Assembly: GCA_910577165.1 (NCBI GenBank)
Contig: CAJTLX010000015.1
Location: 1-59,383, forward strand
Direction: 5' to 3'
Length of the DNA: 59,383 bases
From: an uncultured Lachnospiraceae bacterium
GTDB taxonomy: Bacteria > Bacillota > Clostridia > Lachnospirales > Lachnospiraceae
Each line of letters begins with the position of its first letter. The first letter of the stretch is position 1. Positions 51,692 to 59,383 of this stretch are shown piece by piece. The notes under the pieces were generated by a model. That model was not told the DNA's origin. It searched no databases and saw nothing but the letters and a program-made list of their open reading frames with translations. The position numbers and the translations under genes were made by a program.

Positions 51692-52882
51692 ATGTATAAA
51701 GCATTTTTATTAAAATACGCGGAGATAGGACTAAAGGGGAAGAACCGCAATGTGTTTGAAAACGCGCTGCGCGACCAGGTGCAGACAACACTTGCGCGTA
51801 TTGGCACTTACCATGTAGCGCGCGAGCAGGGCAGAATCTTTGTGGAATGTCCGGATGAGTTTGACTACGACGAGACGGTTGCCGCACTGGGGACAGTGTT
51901 TGGTGTCTGGGGAATCTGCCCTGTCGTGGTAATTGAAAGTACGGACTGGGAGGAGATCACTAAGGGGACGGGACGTTATATCGATGAGTTTTACGAGAAT
52001 AAGGACTTTACTTTTAAGGTGGAGGCAAAGCGCGCAAGCAAACTCTATCCGATCACTTCGCCGGAGATCTGCGCGAGGATGGGAGAGTATTTGCTTAATC
52101 GTTTTAAGGGGCTTAGGGTGGATGTGCATAACCCAAATGTGCGCATCCATGTGGAAGTGCGCACAAAAACTTACGTGTATTCCCAGATTATCAAAGGACC
52201 TGGCGGAATGCCTGTCGGCACGGGCGGAAAGGCAATGCTTCTGCTTTCCGGGGGGATTGACAGCCCTGTGGCGGGCTATATGATCGCAAAGCGCGGTGTT
52301 TCGATCGAGGCGACTTATTTTCACGCGCCGCCATATACCAGCGAGCGGGCAAAACAGAAAGTGCTAGATCTGGCGCGAATTATCTCTGCCTACACGGGAC
52401 CAATTCGGCTGCACGTTGTGAATTTTACCGAAATTCAACTTCGGATCTATGAGAAATGCCCGCACGAGGAACTAACCATTATTATGCGCCGCTATATGAT
52501 GCGGATTGCAGAGCATTTTGCAAGGAAAGATGGTTGCCTTTCCCTGATTACAGGGGAGAGTATTGGCCAGGTGGCAAGCCAGACAATGCAGAGTTTAAAT
52601 GCGACCAACGCAGTCTGTGAACTTCCGGTTTTTCGACCGGTGATTGGATTTGACAAGCAGGAGATCGTTGAGATTGCGCAAAAGATCGGCACATTTGAAA
52701 CCTCGATAGAACCGTTTGAGGACTGCTGCACAATCTTTGTGGCAAAGCATCCTGTGACCAAGCCGATTTTGTCCGCGATCGAGAAATCCGAGGGGGTGGT
52801 TACAGAGGAGATGGAGGCACTGGTAAGGACTGCGATCGAGACGACCGAAGTGATCCTTGTCTCGCCGGAAACCATCAATTAA
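51692..52882 (+). CDS. thiI: tRNA 4-thiouridine synthase ThiI, short form
   Basis: Adenylates and thiolates U8 of tRNA. It is 396 residues. An N-terminal ferredoxin-like/THUMP region (about 1-165) includes MYKAFLLKYAEIGLKGKNR and FKVEAKRASKLYP. The PP-loop ATP site is LLSGGIDSPVAGYMIAKRG. The C-terminus has SLITGESIGQVASQTMQS and FEDCCTIFVAKHP. There is no rhodanese domain, as usual in Firmicutes, so persulfide must come directly from the desulfurase next door. AAGGAGGAGG precedes the ATG. Confidence 0.95.
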   Translation: MYKAFLLKYAEIGLKGKNRNVFENALRDQVQTTLARIGTYHVAREQGRIFVECPDEFDYDETVAALGTVFGVWGICPVVVIESTDWEEITKGTGRYIDEFYENKDFTFKVEAKRASKLYPITSPEICARMGEYLLNRFKGLRVDVHNPNVRIHVEVRTKTYVYSQIIKGPGGMPVGTGGKAMLLLSGGIDSPVAGYMIAKRGVSIEATYFHAPPYTSERAKQKVLDLARIISAYTGPIRLHVVNFTEIQLRIYEKCPHEELTIIMRRYMMRIAEHFARKDGCLSLITGESIGQVASQTMQSLNATNAVCELPVFRPVIGFDKQEIVEIAQKIGTFETSIEPFEDCCTIFVAKHPVTKPILSAIEKSEGVVTEEMEALVRTAIETTEVILVSPETIN

Positions 52883-52890
52883 GGGAGAAT

Positions 52891-52932
52891 ATGCAATCGA
52901 GCAGAGGAAAGTTTTTCTTCTTATGTGCAAAG
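52891..52932. repeat. Dispersed repeat R3, copy after thiI
   Basis: ATGCAATCGAGCAGAGGAAA, GTTTTTCTTC and ATGTGCAAAG match the copy in the hisD leader (42052-42093). It starts 9 bp after the thiI stop. The following sequence to 53000 contains further short inverted pairs without a recognisable gene. Confidence 0.5.
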
Positions 52933-53004
52933 CACGCAATCTCGTTGTGCCGCCGATGAGCCATTTCAGTGGCATAATTCTGCTACTCGGCTTGCGCATA
53001 TAAA

Positions 53005-53033
53005 GGAAAAAGGGAGGACTTTTCTGTCCTCCC
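53005..53033 (-). terminator. Intrinsic terminator of the minus-strand HPr-like gene
   Basis: On the minus strand GGGAGGAC-AGAAAA-GTCCTCCC is a perfect 8-bp stem followed by TTTTTCC. It ends transcription of the gene at 53055-53288. On the plus strand no T-tract follows, but the hairpin may protect the thiI mRNA end. Confidence 0.8.
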
Positions 53034-53054
53034 CCTTAAGTATCGCGGCATAAA

Positions 53055-53288
53055 TTACTCAACAATATACGGCTTTAACACATCGAGAATCTTCTCCGCC
53101 TCGTCCTCGCTGTGGATGTTCAGCTCGATCGGCTTTGACAGATCAAGGCTGAAAATCCCCATGATGGATTTTGCGTCAATTACATATCGACCCGATACCA
53201 AATCGAAATCGGTATCAAATTTTGTCACGTCATTTACGAAAGCCTTAACCTTATCGATGGAATTTAAAGAAATATTAACTGTTTTCAT
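53055..53288 (-). CDS. HPr-fold protein lacking the catalytic His
   Basis: A 77-residue HPr-family protein. GAAGGAGGAACA before the ATG at 53288 sets the start; the upstream frame adds nine residues and is not needed. The segment that holds GLHARP in HPr reads SIDKVKAFV, so His15 is absent and it cannot carry phosphate from enzyme I. The Ser46 region is strongly kept (DAKSIMGIFSLDLSKPI), so HPr kinase could still modify it. It is therefore regulatory or structural, not a sugar-transport carrier. It stands alone with its own terminator. Confidence 0.82.
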   Translation of the reverse strand: MKTVNISLNSIDKVKAFVNDVTKFDTDFDLVSGRYVIDAKSIMGIFSLDLSKPIELNIHSEDEAEKILDVLKPYIVE

Positions 53289-53539
53289 TTTGTGTTCCTC
53301 CTTCTTATCATTCATTTCATGAATTTGATGGTGAGTCGCAGTGCGAACTCCTTATTACTATACTACAGTTATCACTTTTAAATGTCAATATGCAAAGTTC
53401 ATAAAAATCTGCGGTTTTTTCCCGCAAATTGCTTCGTATTTCCAGTAAAAGGAAAAAATCGTGAAAACAGGGATGAAATATAGAAAGAGGGATTAATAAA
53501 ATTATGGAAATTAAAACGGAAAACGGGGAGGAATGCAAG

Positions 53540-54913
53540 ATGCTTTATGGAAAGCGGGCTGCTTTTCTCTGTCTTGGATGTAAGGTGAACGCCTATGAAA
53601 CGCAGGCAATGCGGGAATGTTTTGAGCGGGCAGGAGCGCAGATTGTGGAGTTTGAAGATTGGGCGGATATCTATGTAGTCAATACCTGTACGGTTACCAA
53701 TATTGCTGACCGGAAATCCCGCCAGATGTTACACCGGGCGAAGAAAAAAAATCCGGATAGCATTGTTGTTGCGGTGGGCTGCTATGTACAGGCAGCTAAG
53801 CAGGAATTACAAAAAGATCTCTCAGTGGATATTCTTGTCGGAAATAATAAAAAGAATGAGATTGCGCGCCTTGTCGCACAGTATATAGAAGATGGCGGAG
53901 GAAAGCAAAAGCCTTCACTGATTGCTGAGATTGCGGCGGAGAAAAATTATGAGGAGATGGAGATTGCGACTGCGGAAAATACAAGGGCATATTTGAAGGT
54001 ACAGGATGGATGTAATCAATTTTGTACTTACTGCATTATCCCGTATGCGCGCGGAAGAATTCGCAGCCGCAGCATCGAGGCGGTGGAAGCTGAGGTGCGC
54101 CGTCTTGCCGCATCAGGTTATCGGGAAATTGTGCTGACGGGGATACATCTTTCTTCCTACGGAATGGAAAACTATTCCAAAAAGGAACAGACCTTGCTTT
54201 GCCCGGATACGGGGGAGGTTCCGCTGATCGATCTGATCCGTCGCATTGATGGGGTGCCGGGAATTGAGAGAATCCGGCTTGGCTCCCTGGAACCACGCAT
54301 TGTGACTGAGCCGTTTGTGGAGGCGTTATCTAGTACAAAGGTTTGTCCGCATTTTCATCTCTCGCTGCAAAGTGGCTGCAACGAAACGTTAGAGCGTATG
54401 AACCGACATTATCACACGGAGGAATATTTAGAAAGCTGCAAGATTTTGCGCCGTTTCTATGATCGCCCTGCTGTTACTACAGATGTGATTGTAGGATTTC
54501 CGGGGGAGTCGGAGGAAGAATTTGGAAAAACAATGCAGTTTGTTGAACAGGTGCAGTTTGCACAGATGCATATTTTCAAATATTCCCGCAGGAAGGGGAC
54601 AAGGGCGGCGGATATGTCAGAACAGGTGCCGGATCAGGTGAAAGCGGCGCGCAGCGAGGCACTTTTTGCACTGGAAGAAAAAATGGAGCGCGCATATGAG
54701 CAGTTATTTTTTGGTGAGGAAACAACAGTGCTTTTTGAGGAGGAAATGCAGTTTCAGGGAAGATCGTTTATGGTGGGACATAACGAGCGATATATCAAAT
54801 TTGCAATGAAGACAGAAAAAGATTTGTCCAATCTCTTGGTAAAAGGTCAGATCAAAGGGGATTATGTAGGAGAATTTCTCCTGTTTGAAAGAAAACAATT
54901 GAAAGAGGATTGA
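53540..54913 (+). CDS. mtaB: tRNA (t6A37) methylthiotransferase
   Basis: A radical-SAM enzyme that converts t6A37 to ms2t6A37 in tRNA. It is 457 residues. The N-terminal UPF0004 domain holds the auxiliary 4Fe-4S Cys residues in LGCKVNAYE, NTCTVTN and AVGCYVQ. The radical-SAM motif is CNQFCTYCIIPYARGR. A C-terminal TRAM-type part is the RNA-binding end. GGGGAGG lies 8 bp before the ATG at 53540, and family members begin at this point, so I do not use the ATG at 53504. Confidence 0.94.
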   Translation: MLYGKRAAFLCLGCKVNAYETQAMRECFERAGAQIVEFEDWADIYVVNTCTVTNIADRKSRQMLHRAKKKNPDSIVVAVGCYVQAAKQELQKDLSVDILVGNNKKNEIARLVAQYIEDGGGKQKPSLIAEIAAEKNYEEMEIATAENTRAYLKVQDGCNQFCTYCIIPYARGRIRSRSIEAVEAEVRRLAASGYREIVLTGIHLSSYGMENYSKKEQTLLCPDTGEVPLIDLIRRIDGVPGIERIRLGSLEPRIVTEPFVEALSSTKVCPHFHLSLQSGCNETLERMNRHYHTEEYLESCKILRRFYDRPAVTTDVIVGFPGESEEEFGKTMQFVEQVQFAQMHIFKYSRRKGTRAADMSEQVPDQVKAARSEALFALEEKMERAYEQLFFGEETTVLFEEEMQFQGRSFMVGHNERYIKFAMKTEKDLSNLLVKGQIKGDYVGEFLLFERKQLKED

Positions 54914-54997
54914 AATTTTTGGCAGTTTGTATTATGATATAAGATAAGTGGCTATTCGAAGACAAAATTAGGAATTACAGCAAAGGATGTGAGAACG

Positions 54998-55258
54998 ATG
55001 CAGGAGTTATCCAACACACAATATTTTTGTGCGCAAAAAGAGCAGGAGCAGGGCGTGAAGGAAGTGATTGCAACTGTTTACCGCGCATTGGCAGAAAAAG
55101 GATATAATCCGGTCAGCCAGATTGTCGGTTATGTAATGTCCGGCGACCCAACCTACATCACCAGTCATCTTGGGGCGAGAAGCCTTATTATGAAAGTGGA
55201 ACGTGATGAGATTATTGAGGAGCTTTTAAGGGATTATATTTCTTATCATTTTATGTAG
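54998..55258 (+). CDS. ireB: IreB family regulatory phosphoprotein (UPF0297)
   Basis: An 86-residue protein matching IreB/YrzL: EKGYNPVSQIVGYVMSGDPT, YITSHLGARSLIMKVERDEI, and ELLRDYISYHFM. In Enterococcus IreB is phosphorylated on Thr by the PASTA kinase IreK and lowers cephalosporin resistance. AAAGGATG precedes the ATG at 54998; an in-frame GTG at 54989 is an alternative. It starts the conserved ireB-ruvX-DUF1292 order of Firmicutes (yrzL-yrrK-yrzB). Confidence 0.93.
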   Translation: MQELSNTQYFCAQKEQEQGVKEVIATVYRALAEKGYNPVSQIVGYVMSGDPTYITSHLGARSLIMKVERDEIIEELLRDYISYHFM

Positions 55259-55429
55259 AAAAGTAAATGCACTATATCAGTGTTTAGCATATGTTTTTCT
55301 TTGTCGGAAAGAATCTTTGGCGAAGAAAATGCCTTAGAGAAGGATCGGTGTGCGGAAGTAATTTTCACACTGAAAAAACACCGGGGTATTCTTAAATAAA
55401 ATCAGGAGGGAAATAAACGGTACGGTAAA

Positions 55430-55885
55430 ATGAGAATTATGGGATTGGATGTGGGGGCGATGACCGTCGGTGTTGCGGTCAGCGACGAGCTTTTATGTAT
55501 AGCACAGGGGCTTGAAGTCATCCGGCGCAAACAGGAAAATAAGCTGCGGCAGACCTATGCAAGAATTGAGGAATTGGCAGTTTTGTATGAAGTAAAGCTT
55601 ATTGTGATCGGCTATCCAAAGAATATGAACAACACTGTGGGAGATCGCGCGCAAAAATGCGAGGCATTTGCGGAGGATATCAAGAGGCGAACGGGGATTC
55701 CTACGCTGCTCTGGGACGAGCGTCTGACCACAGTTACCGCTCAGCGTGTCCTTGATTTGGCGGAGGTGAGCCTGGAAAAGAAGAGAGCGGTGGTGGACAA
55801 GATCGCCGCGGCAGTTATCCTGCAAAATTATCTGGATTACCGCGCAAATTGCGGTGATGGAAAGGATATAGAAACGGCGGAATAA
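55430..55885 (+). CDS. ruvX: RuvX/YqgF-type putative Holliday junction resolvase
   Basis: A 151-residue RNase H-fold protein. The family start MRIMGLDVGAMTVGVAVSD carries the first catalytic Asp, GYPKNMNNTVGDRA is the central motif, and LWDERLTTVTAQRVL with the later VDKIAAAVILQNYL completes it. YqgF processes the 5' end of pre-16S rRNA in some bacteria; resolvase activity is reported in others. A hairpin-rich 170-bp gap precedes it; DUF1292 follows after 22 bp. Confidence 0.93.
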   Translation: MRIMGLDVGAMTVGVAVSDELLCIAQGLEVIRRKQENKLRQTYARIEELAVLYEVKLIVIGYPKNMNNTVGDRAQKCEAFAEDIKRRTGIPTLLWDERLTTVTAQRVLDLAEVSLEKKRAVVDKIAAAVILQNYLDYRANCGDGKDIETAE

Positions 55886-55907
55886 GGAATAAGAAAGGTA
55901 TTATCAG

Positions 55908-56189
55908 ATGGATACAGGAAAAAATAAGGATGGAAGGAAGATTCCGTTTGTAATGGAGGACGGTACTCAAGTACAGTTTTGTGTTTTAGAACAGACAAGA
56001 TTTTATGGTGTCAACTATTTATTAGTGACAGAGGATGAAGATTCCCCGGAGGCAGAGGCGTTAATTTTAAAGGATTTGTCCGATGAACAGAGCGCGCAGG
56101 CTCTGTATGAGATCGTGGACGATGACGAGGAACTATGCGCGCTGGCGGGAGTGTTTGAGGAGCTTTTAGAGGACGTGGATATTGTGTAA
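55908..56189 (+). CDS. DUF1292 protein (YrzB-like)
   Basis: A 93-residue acidic protein with the DUF1292 layout: IPFVMEDGTQVQFCVLEQTR, NYLLVTEDEDSPEAEALILK and a C-terminal IVDDDEELCALAGVFEELLE. Its function is not known in any species I can name. The position after ireB and ruvX is conserved across Firmicutes. The gap from here to 56388 holds A+T-rich sequence, a TATAAT near 56316 and no gene I can support. Confidence 0.88.
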   Translation: MDTGKNKDGRKIPFVMEDGTQVQFCVLEQTRFYGVNYLLVTEDEDSPEAEALILKDLSDEQSAQALYEIVDDDEELCALAGVFEELLEDVDIV

Positions 56190-56388
56190 TATTGCTAGAG
56201 ATTATACCAGTGCTGGCTTGCTTTCGACCACAGGGAGGATAATTACCTTGGCGAATTATGTTCGCTCTGTAGGAGCGATTCATCCGCTGGAGGCACCATG
56301 TTCGGAGAATATGGTATAATAAATATTTTGGGGTACATTGTTGATTATAAAAAATAACAGCCATAGGACGGCAGAATGAGAGGATAAT

Positions 56389-58311
56389 TTGAAAAGAGAG
56401 ATGGAATTGCCGGAAGAAAACGGACAGAATATAGAGAAACCGGCACAGCAGGAAAGAAAAGTGAGAAGACCAAGGATTGTGACCAGAACGGCAAGGAAAC
56501 CTGCGGGCACATCAAGGCAGGAAAAGACGGGCAGCGAGCGGATGACAAAAGGACCCGTCAGAATGACCACAAGAAAGAGCCTGGCGGCGAATGCACCGGC
56601 GAGGGGGATAAGGGCTAATGCGAGGACAAAGCCAAAGCCACAGCCACAGCCGCAGGGGACAGGCAAGCGCGTAAAAATCATTCCGTTGGGCGGATTGGAA
56701 CAGATCGGAATGAATATTACAGCGATTGAGTATGAGGACAGTATTGTAGTGGTAGATTGCGGTCTGGCCTTCCCGGAAGATGATATGTTAGGGATCGATC
56801 TGGTGATCCCGGATATTACTTATCTGAAGGAAAATATTGAAAAGGTAAAGGGTTTTGCGATCACGCACGGACACGAGGATCATATCGGTTCCCTTCCCTA
56901 TGTTCTAAAGGAGATCAATGTGCCAGTCTATGCGACTAAACTGACGATAGGGATTATCGAAAATAAATTAAAAGAGCATGGGATGCTAAAGAGTACCAAG
57001 CGAAAAATTGTAAAGTACGGGCAGTCGGTAACACTAGGCTGTATGCGCGTTGAGTTTATCCGCACCAACCACAGTATTGCCGATGCGGCGGCACTCGCTA
57101 TTTTTACCCCAGCAGGTCTTATTATTCACACGGGCGATTTCAAGGTGGATTACACCCCGGTCTTTGGTGATATGATTGATCTTCAGCGTTTTGGCGAGCT
57201 GGGAAGAAAGGGTGTGCTGGCACTTTTATGCGAGAGTACCAATGTACTAAGACCGGGATTTACGCCATCGGAGCGCACGGTGGGCAAGACTTTTGACAAT
57301 ATTTTTGCGGAGAACCGCAATAACCGCATTATTATCGCGACTTTTGCCTCAAATGTGGACCGTGTGCAGCAGATTATCAATTCGGCGCAGAAATATGGCA
57401 GGAAGGTGATTATCGAGGGGCGCAGTATGGTCAATATTATCACTACCGCAATGGAACTTGGCTATATTGATATCCCGGACGATCTTCTGATTGATATTGA
57501 GACGATGAAAAATTACACGGATGATCAGTTGGTGCTTGTTACCACTGGAAGTCAGGGGGAGGCAATGGCAGCACTTTCCCGTATGGCGGCCAATATCCAC
57601 AAGAAGGTAACAATCAATCCGGGCGATACGGTGATCTTTAGCTCCACCCCGATCCCCGGCAATGAAAAAAGTGTTTCCAAAGTGATCAACGAACTAACCA
57701 TGATGGGGGCAAAAGTAATTTTTCAGGACACCCATGTATCCGGTCATGCCTGCCAGGAAGAGATCAAATTGATCTACGCGCTAACCAGACCAAAATATGC
57801 GATCCCGGTACACGGGGAGTACCGTCACAGGAATAGGCACTGCGAGTTGGCGCAGGAGATGGGCGTGCCGAAACAGAATATTTTTCTGTTAAAGTCCGGT
57901 GATGTGTTGGAGCTTGAGGATGAGTACGCAGCAGTTACGAATTCGGTTCCGGCGCAGGGGATCTTTGTGGATGGACTTGGCGTTGGCGATGTGGGCAATA
58001 TCGTGCTGCGCGATCGCCAGTACCTCTCAGAAAATGGGCTGATCATTGTGGTGCTTACATTGGAAAAATATTCCAATCAGCTTCTTGCGGGACCGGATAT
58101 TGTCTCGCGTGGCTTTGTCTATGTGCGCGAGGCGGAAAATCTGATGGATGAGGCCGCGGCTGTGGTCAACGAGGCACTTGATTATTGTTTTGCAAGGAAC
58201 ACGACGGACTGGGGAAAGATCAAAAATGAGATAAGGGATTCGTTAAGTGATTATCTCTGGAAGAAGATGAAGCGGAATCCAATGATTCTGCCGATTATTA
58301 TGGAAGTATAG
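56389..58311 (+). CDS. Ribonuclease J with a basic N-terminal extension
   Basis: A metallo-beta-lactamase/beta-CASP exo- and endoribonuclease of mRNA turnover and rRNA maturation. It is 640 residues against about 555 for a normal RNase J. The catalytic core begins near residue 94 (KRVKIIPLGGLEQIGMN). The zinc motif HGHEDHIG is at about 160-167, followed by GLIIHTGDFKVDYTP and the C-terminal PVHGEYRHRNRH. Residues 1-92 are Arg/Lys/Pro/Gln rich and low in complexity, probably a disordered RNA- or ribosome-binding tail. The start is a TTG 7 bp after GAGAGGA; an ATG at 56401 is the alternative. Confidence 0.93.
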   Translation: MKREMELPEENGQNIEKPAQQERKVRRPRIVTRTARKPAGTSRQEKTGSERMTKGPVRMTTRKSLAANAPARGIRANARTKPKPQPQPQGTGKRVKIIPLGGLEQIGMNITAIEYEDSIVVVDCGLAFPEDDMLGIDLVIPDITYLKENIEKVKGFAITHGHEDHIGSLPYVLKEINVPVYATKLTIGIIENKLKEHGMLKSTKRKIVKYGQSVTLGCMRVEFIRTNHSIADAAALAIFTPAGLIIHTGDFKVDYTPVFGDMIDLQRFGELGRKGVLALLCESTNVLRPGFTPSERTVGKTFDNIFAENRNNRIIIATFASNVDRVQQIINSAQKYGRKVIIEGRSMVNIITTAMELGYIDIPDDLLIDIETMKNYTDDQLVLVTTGSQGEAMAALSRMAANIHKKVTINPGDTVIFSSTPIPGNEKSVSKVINELTMMGAKVIFQDTHVSGHACQEEIKLIYALTRPKYAIPVHGEYRHRNRHCELAQEMGVPKQNIFLLKSGDVLELEDEYAAVTNSVPAQGIFVDGLGVGDVGNIVLRDRQYLSENGLIIVVLTLEKYSNQLLAGPDIVSRGFVYVREAENLMDEAAAVVNEALDYCFARNTTDWGKIKNEIRDSLSDYLWKKMKRNPMILPIIMEV

Positions 58312-58321
58312 GAGTGGCAAG

Positions 58322-58876
58322 ATGAAAAAGTCGACATCGGGAAAGCTGGCACTGCGCCTGGCGGGGGCGGTAACGCGGTTTATTTTAAATGTGATATTTT
58401 ATGTTTTAGTCGTTGCCGCCGTGTACAAAGGTTCAACATTTCTCTATCATTTTTCATATGAAGTATTTGGCTCTGTGGCGCGCACCGAAGAACCGGGGAC
58501 GGATGTCCCCGTTCAGATTTACCGCGGTGAAACGACAATGAATATCGCGACAAAGCTTGAGACAAGCCTTGTTATCGTGGATAAATACTCGTTCTATGTA
58601 AAGACGAAATTAAAAAATTACGATATTATGCCGGGAACCTATATTCTCAATACTTCGATGGATTATGATGAGATTTTAGAGATTATTTCGGACTCCAAAA
58701 ACTCGATCGCTGCCGAGGAGAGTATCGAGTCCGCAAAGGACGGGATTGGCGGCACAAAGACTGAGACAGAAGAGGAGGATAAGGATAGCGACAAAAAGGA
58801 GGAGTCGGATAAAACTGACGATGGGGAGAAGAAAGAAGACACCGAAAAAGGCGGTGCGGAGGGAAAACGTCCATGA
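58322..58876 (+). CDS. MltG/YceG-like membrane protein lacking the catalytic part
   Basis: A 184-residue protein with one membrane helix (about 15-42) and an outside domain like the LysM-like subdomain of MltG (VQIYRGETTMNIATKLE, LKNYDIMPGTYILNTSMDYD). The transglycosylase domain with its catalytic Glu, about 200 residues in MltG, is absent. The C-terminal third is a Lys/Glu/Asp-rich tail. Such short MltG-like proteins occur at this place in Lachnospiraceae. The next gene overlaps by four bases (ATGA). Confidence 0.7.
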   Translation: MKKSTSGKLALRLAGAVTRFILNVIFYVLVVAAVYKGSTFLYHFSYEVFGSVARTEEPGTDVPVQIYRGETTMNIATKLETSLVIVDKYSFYVKTKLKNYDIMPGTYILNTSMDYDEILEIISDSKNSIAAEESIESAKDGIGGTKTETEEEDKDSDKKEESDKTDDGEKKEDTEKGGAEGKRP

Positions 58877-59383
58877 ACCATAAACCTGTAATTGTAGAGG
58901 AGCGGATCGCGGCATATCTTCGTTCCCTGGAGATGGATATGCCGCCATATCTCGCAGAACTTGAGCGCGAGGCGATCGCTGATGGGGTGCCGATCATCCG
59001 CAAGGATGCGCAGGCACTCCTGCGTTTTTTCATTCGGATGCGCCGCCCAAAGCGAATTTTGGAGGTTGGAACGGCAGTTGGATTTTCCTGTCTGTATATG
59101 AATGAGTACTTAGGAGAGAACGGGCGGATCGCGACCATTGAGAAAGTGCCGATGCGGATTGAACCGGCAAAGAAAAATTTATCCTCCGCGCCAAATTCTT
59201 CGCGGATAGCACTCCTTATCGGGGAGGCGGCCGATGTGTTAAAGGATCTCTCCCAGGGGGGAGAAAAAATGAGGACACTTAAAGAAACGGGAGAGCAAGG
59301 CGAGTCCGGGGAGGTTTATCTTCCGGCGGGAAGTTCTTCCCTCTGGCAGGATGGGAAATTTGCAGAGCCCTATGATTTTATCT
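58873..59383 (+). CDS. O-methyltransferase (TrmR/family 3 type), 3' end cut by window edge
   Basis: The ATG overlaps the preceding stop. The frame is open to the window end, giving 170 residues without a stop. Family-3 O-methyltransferase features: ELEREAIADGVPIIRKDA near residue 30, and the SAM-binding motif I ILEVGTAVGFSCLYM near residue 63, then IATIEKVPMRIEPAKKNL. An insert-like stretch (about 130-160) precedes YDFI at the edge, where motif DFIFID would be expected. In Firmicutes this group includes TrmR, which methylates 5-hydroxyuridine in tRNA; that role is inferred. Confidence 0.85.
   Translation, partial: MNHKPVIVEERIAAYLRSLEMDMPPYLAELEREAIADGVPIIRKDAQALLRFFIRMRRPKRILEVGTAVGFSCLYMNEYLGENGRIATIEKVPMRIEPAKKNLSSAPNSSRIALLIGEAADVLKDLSQGGEKMRTLKETGEQGESGEVYLPAGSSSLWQDGKFAEPYDFI

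Noticed and set aside
2711..53000. CRISPR array
   Set aside because: Repeats R1, R2 and R3 are dispersed kilobases apart, not in regular repeat-spacer order, and no cas genes are present.

Overview
The window looks like a chromosomal segment from a Lachnospiraceae-type member of the Clostridia (Gram-positive, low to moderate G+C). The evidence is gene content and order: murB-rapZ-whiA-HPr, the ireB-ruvX-DUF1292-RNase J cluster, lipobox lipoproteins, AGGAGG ribosome binding sites and sigma-A promoters. No rRNA, tRNA or CRISPR array was seen.

Layout. (1) 1-12 kb, housekeeping: the end of a ROK glucokinase, murB-rapZ-whiA-Crh-like HPr, serC-serA, xanthine phosphoribosyltransferase, and a heterodimeric ABC exporter with one degenerate ATP site. 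Two broken fragments follow. (2) 12-18.5 kb: a discoidin-like protein, then on the minus strand a YhhN-family membrane protein, a methyl-accepting chemotaxis protein and a GH2 beta-galactosidase with a cre/LacI-like operator. (3) 18.7-38.7 kb, an A+T-richer accessory island bounded by decayed mobile genes (IS3 OrfA, ICE-type fragments and an HTH gene on the left; a sigma-like gene and a large serine recombinase on the right). (4) 38.8-48 kb: a GNAT fragment, secreted and lipoprotein genes, a Nudix hydrolase, hisD, an NlpC/P60 protein with Ig-like domains, an IS200/IS605-like non-autonomous element, a broken Asp-box lipoprotein and a tandem SGNH hydrolase. (5) 48-59.4 kb, housekeeping: an SseB-domain protein, rsmE, cysteine desulfurase, thiI, a second His-less HPr, mtaB, ireB, ruvX, a DUF1292 protein, RNase J, an MltG-like protein and the start of an O-methyltransferase.

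The most interesting part is the island. It starts with an AgrA-like LytTR response regulator and an AgrC-like kinase (the kinase is frameshifted). Three promoters downstream share one architecture: two 12-bp boxes, 21, 21 and 31 bp apart, directly upstream of a TTGCAA/TATAAT-type promoter. They precede (P1) a type-II lanthipeptide-like precursor and a decayed LanM; (P2) lipoprotein A1, lipoprotein B1 and small secreted protein C1; (P3) C2, A2, B2, an adaptor-like protein, two sugar-ABC permeases, a broken B3 and C3. A proteins are lipoproteins with propeller-like repeats. B proteins join a propeller-like N-half to a solute-binding-like C-half. C proteins are about 105-residue secreted proteins with an invariant C-x12-C-x2-C pattern. 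I do not recognise this A/B/C set as a described system; that the LytTR pair controls it is inference from the promoters.

Three dispersed repeat families also occur. One is palindromic, and its core lies in frame inside whiA and at the deletion junction of the broken lanM. Several genes have single-base frameshifts, some in A-runs next to the start codon. These could be phase-variable tracts, real decay or sequencing error.
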